From the NCBI GenBank assembly GCA_029934915.1, contig JAOZLI010000137.1:1-7311 (forward strand): a stretch of DNA of 7,311 bases, written 5' to 3'. A program made the position numbers and the translations under genes. This DNA is from Desulfocapsa sp. (GTDB lineage: Bacteria; Desulfobacterota; Desulfobulbia; Desulfobulbales; Desulfocapsaceae). Shown here piece after piece: positions 6,370 to 7,311 of this stretch; position 1 is the first letter of the stretch, and each line of letters opens with the position of its first letter. Below the pieces are notes generated by a model. The model was not told the origin of the DNA. It saw nothing but the letters and a program-made list of their open reading frames with translations, and did not search any database.

Positions 6370-6374
6370 CCTCC
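6370..6374 (-). promoter_or_regulatory. Strong ribosome binding site of the tailed ppk2
   Basis: GGAGG on the - strand lies eight bases before the ATG at 6361. It is the best Shine-Dalgarno match in the window and fixes the start of this gene, so the Lys/Ala tail is part of the protein. Confidence 0.8.
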
Positions 6375-6402
6375 AGAAATGTTTTATTTTTATATGGTAA
6401 TA

Positions 6403-6431
6403 AGTATCGTCTGAAATCATAATTAAGTCAA
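6403..6431 (-). promoter_or_regulatory. Sigma70-like promoter of the tailed ppk2
   Basis: On the - strand, TTGACT (6431-6426) and GATACT (6408-6403) are separated by 17 bp. That is five of six and four of six matches to the -35 and -10 consensus. Transcription would start near 6396, giving a leader of about 35 nt that holds the strong ribosome site. The position is right for the ppk2 gene at 6361; the -10 is only moderate. Confidence 0.55.
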
Positions 6432-6433
6432 TG

Positions 6434-6451
6434 CGGTAAAAACACGGTAAA
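6434..6451 (-). promoter_or_regulatory. Tandem direct repeat, OmpR/PhoB-type operator candidate
   Basis: On the - strand, two identical heptamers TTTACCG (6451-6445 and 6440-6434) are separated by the four bases tgtt, a repeat period of 11 bp or about one helical turn. The second copy ends two bases before the -35 TTGACT of the tailed ppk2. Two 7-bp direct repeats with a 4-bp spacer is the layout bound by PhoB/OmpR-family dimers. The heptamer itself is not the E. coli pho box (CTGTCAT), so the binding protein is unknown. An activator would fit this position. Confidence 0.45.
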
Positions 6452-6496
6452 TATACGTAGTATAATACTGTATTGCTGTAAGGGCAGGGGACTCGT

Positions 6497-7311
6497 TCAT
6501 TGAGAACTAAAGTTGTTCATCAGGTAAGTTCGAAGGCTGATCTTCTTCTTATTAATTCCCAGTTTTTTTCGTAGATTATTTCGGTAGGTTTCAACTGTGC
6601 GCAGGCCAATATGGAGAATACCTGCAATATCTTTACTCGTTTTCCCCTGTCGAACGAGATCAATAAGCAGGCTTTCCCGTGGCGAAAGCTTCAATATGAT
6701 CTTTCTGGCTTCAGGCGAGAACTGATGGGTTATTGAATCAATATGCGCCGCAATAATACGTACGGTTTCAGCCTGTTTTTCATTAAGAGGAGACTGCAGA
6801 AGCAGGTTAAGATAGGGATTAACAAGTTCCTGTAATTTGATGGATATTTGCTCTTCCACGCTTGCTTTTGTTCTGGTGTGTTGATCAAGCATTACCTTGA
6901 GTGCAATATTGCCATCTTCAGCCTCTTTCTTTTTCTGTTCAAGTTCAAGCACAGCTTTTTTTTGTTTGGTAATATCCTGAGAGATTAATCCGAAACCTGT
7001 CTTGTGGGTATCAAGGTTACGGATGGAAAAAAGGGTTGTTGCAAGATAGCGGGACATTCCATTTATCTGCTGCTGCATGACAAATTCGTATCGTCCTTTT
7101 TTATCTGCCATTCGTACAGCTTTTGTAAATTGTTTGCGGTTTTCACTACTGGTATAAAGCAAAGATGCATTGTTCCCAATTACAGTATCGCCGTTACATT
7201 CATAGAGTTTTGCTGCCGCCTGGTTGTGGATAAGGACTGTTAAATCAAGATCCATAATGGAAATGGCCATATCACCGGTGGATTGCAGCATACTGTCAAG
7301 AATGGCTTTTT
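6497..7311 (-). CDS. PAS-LuxR transcriptional regulator (N-terminus cut by window edge)
   Basis: DNA-binding regulator with a ligand or redox-type sensing domain. The frame stays open to the last base (residues KAILDS precede the first visible Met at 7291), so the true start lies outside and the visible ATG is probably internal. Counting from that Met, residues 1-108 are a PAS domain ending GFGLISQDITKQKK. A coiled coil follows at about 110-135. A helical linker at about 138-195 contains ELVNPYLNLLLQSPLNEKQ. A C-terminal LuxR/GerE helix-turn-helix spans about 200-258 (LSPRESLLIDLVRQGKTSKDIA, then RTVETYRNNLRKKLG). The linker resembles that of PAS-LuxR proteins common in Desulfobacterota. There is no receiver domain, so it is not a classical response regulator as seen, though one could lie in the missing part. 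It sits 135 bp upstream of the tailed ppk2 on the same strand and could regulate it; that link is inference. Confidence 0.88.
   Translation of the reverse strand, partial: KAILDSMLQSTGDMAISIMDLDLTVLIHNQAAAKLYECNGDTVIGNNASLLYTSSENRKQFTKAVRMADKKGRYEFVMQQQINGMSRYLATTLFSIRNLDTHKTGFGLISQDITKQKKAVLELEQKKKEAEDGNIALKVMLDQHTRTKASVEEQISIKLQELVNPYLNLLLQSPLNEKQAETVRIIAAHIDSITHQFSPEARKIILKLSPRESLLIDLVRQGKTSKDIAGILHIGLRTVETYRNNLRKKLGINKKKISLRTYLMNNFSSQ

Noticed and set aside
7289..7291. ATG at 7291 as the true start of the PAS-LuxR gene
   Set aside because: The frame is open to the window edge, and the residues before it (KAILDS) continue a typical PAS N-terminal helix, so the gene most likely starts outside.

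Overview
The window looks like part of a chromosome from a Gram-negative, anaerobic-type bacterium, most likely Desulfobacterota (Desulfobulbales-like). The grounds are moderate. The PAS-LuxR regulator at the right edge carries a helical linker of a style I associate with sulfate-reducer proteins. The other clues are tandem PPK2 kinases, DUF1566 repeats, a PAS histidine kinase and a palindromic ATGAAG-type intergenic repeat. There is no rRNA, tRNA, CRISPR array, transposase or phage gene. Base composition looks even throughout.

Layout: one gene, a PAS histidine kinase (1-1056), lies on the + strand and its start touches the window edge. All other genes are on the - strand. In transcription order they are: a PAS-LuxR regulator whose N-terminus is cut by the right edge (7311-6497); a PPK2 polyphosphate kinase with a Lys/Ala-rich N-terminal tail (6361-5300); a second, shorter PPK2 (5115-4222); a secreted protein with two DUF1566 repeats (4071-3232); a MotB-like OmpA-domain protein (3084-1924); and a MotA-like proton-channel protein (1913-1104). 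The kinase and the motA-like gene converge with a 47-bp gap. No gene-free stretch exceeds 184 bp.

Functional reading: the two PPK2 proteins should interconvert polyphosphate and nucleoside phosphates in the cytoplasm. Both keep the Walker A, Walker B and lid motifs, so both look active. The MotB/MotA pair should form an inner-membrane, ion-driven stator-type complex anchored to peptidoglycan. Its order (B before A), long acidic Pro-rich periplasmic linker and lack of flagellar neighbours leave its true role open. The DUF1566 protein is exported and of unknown function. The two PAS proteins are sensors with no visible partner here.

Regulation: the gaps are information-rich. I see sigma70-like promoters with 17-bp spacers before the tailed ppk2, the DUF1566 gene and the motB-like gene. 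A tandem 7-bp direct repeat with an 11-bp period, the geometry of OmpR/PhoB-family operators, sits next to the ppk2 promoter. A long imperfect palindrome separates the two ppk2 genes. A 14-bp hairpin whose only non-Watson-Crick pairs are G-U on the transcribed strand follows the second ppk2, and it can compete with an alternative pairing. I do not see a convincing new multi-gene defence or biosynthetic system. The most novel-looking signals are regulatory, plus the lysine-rich PPK2 tail.
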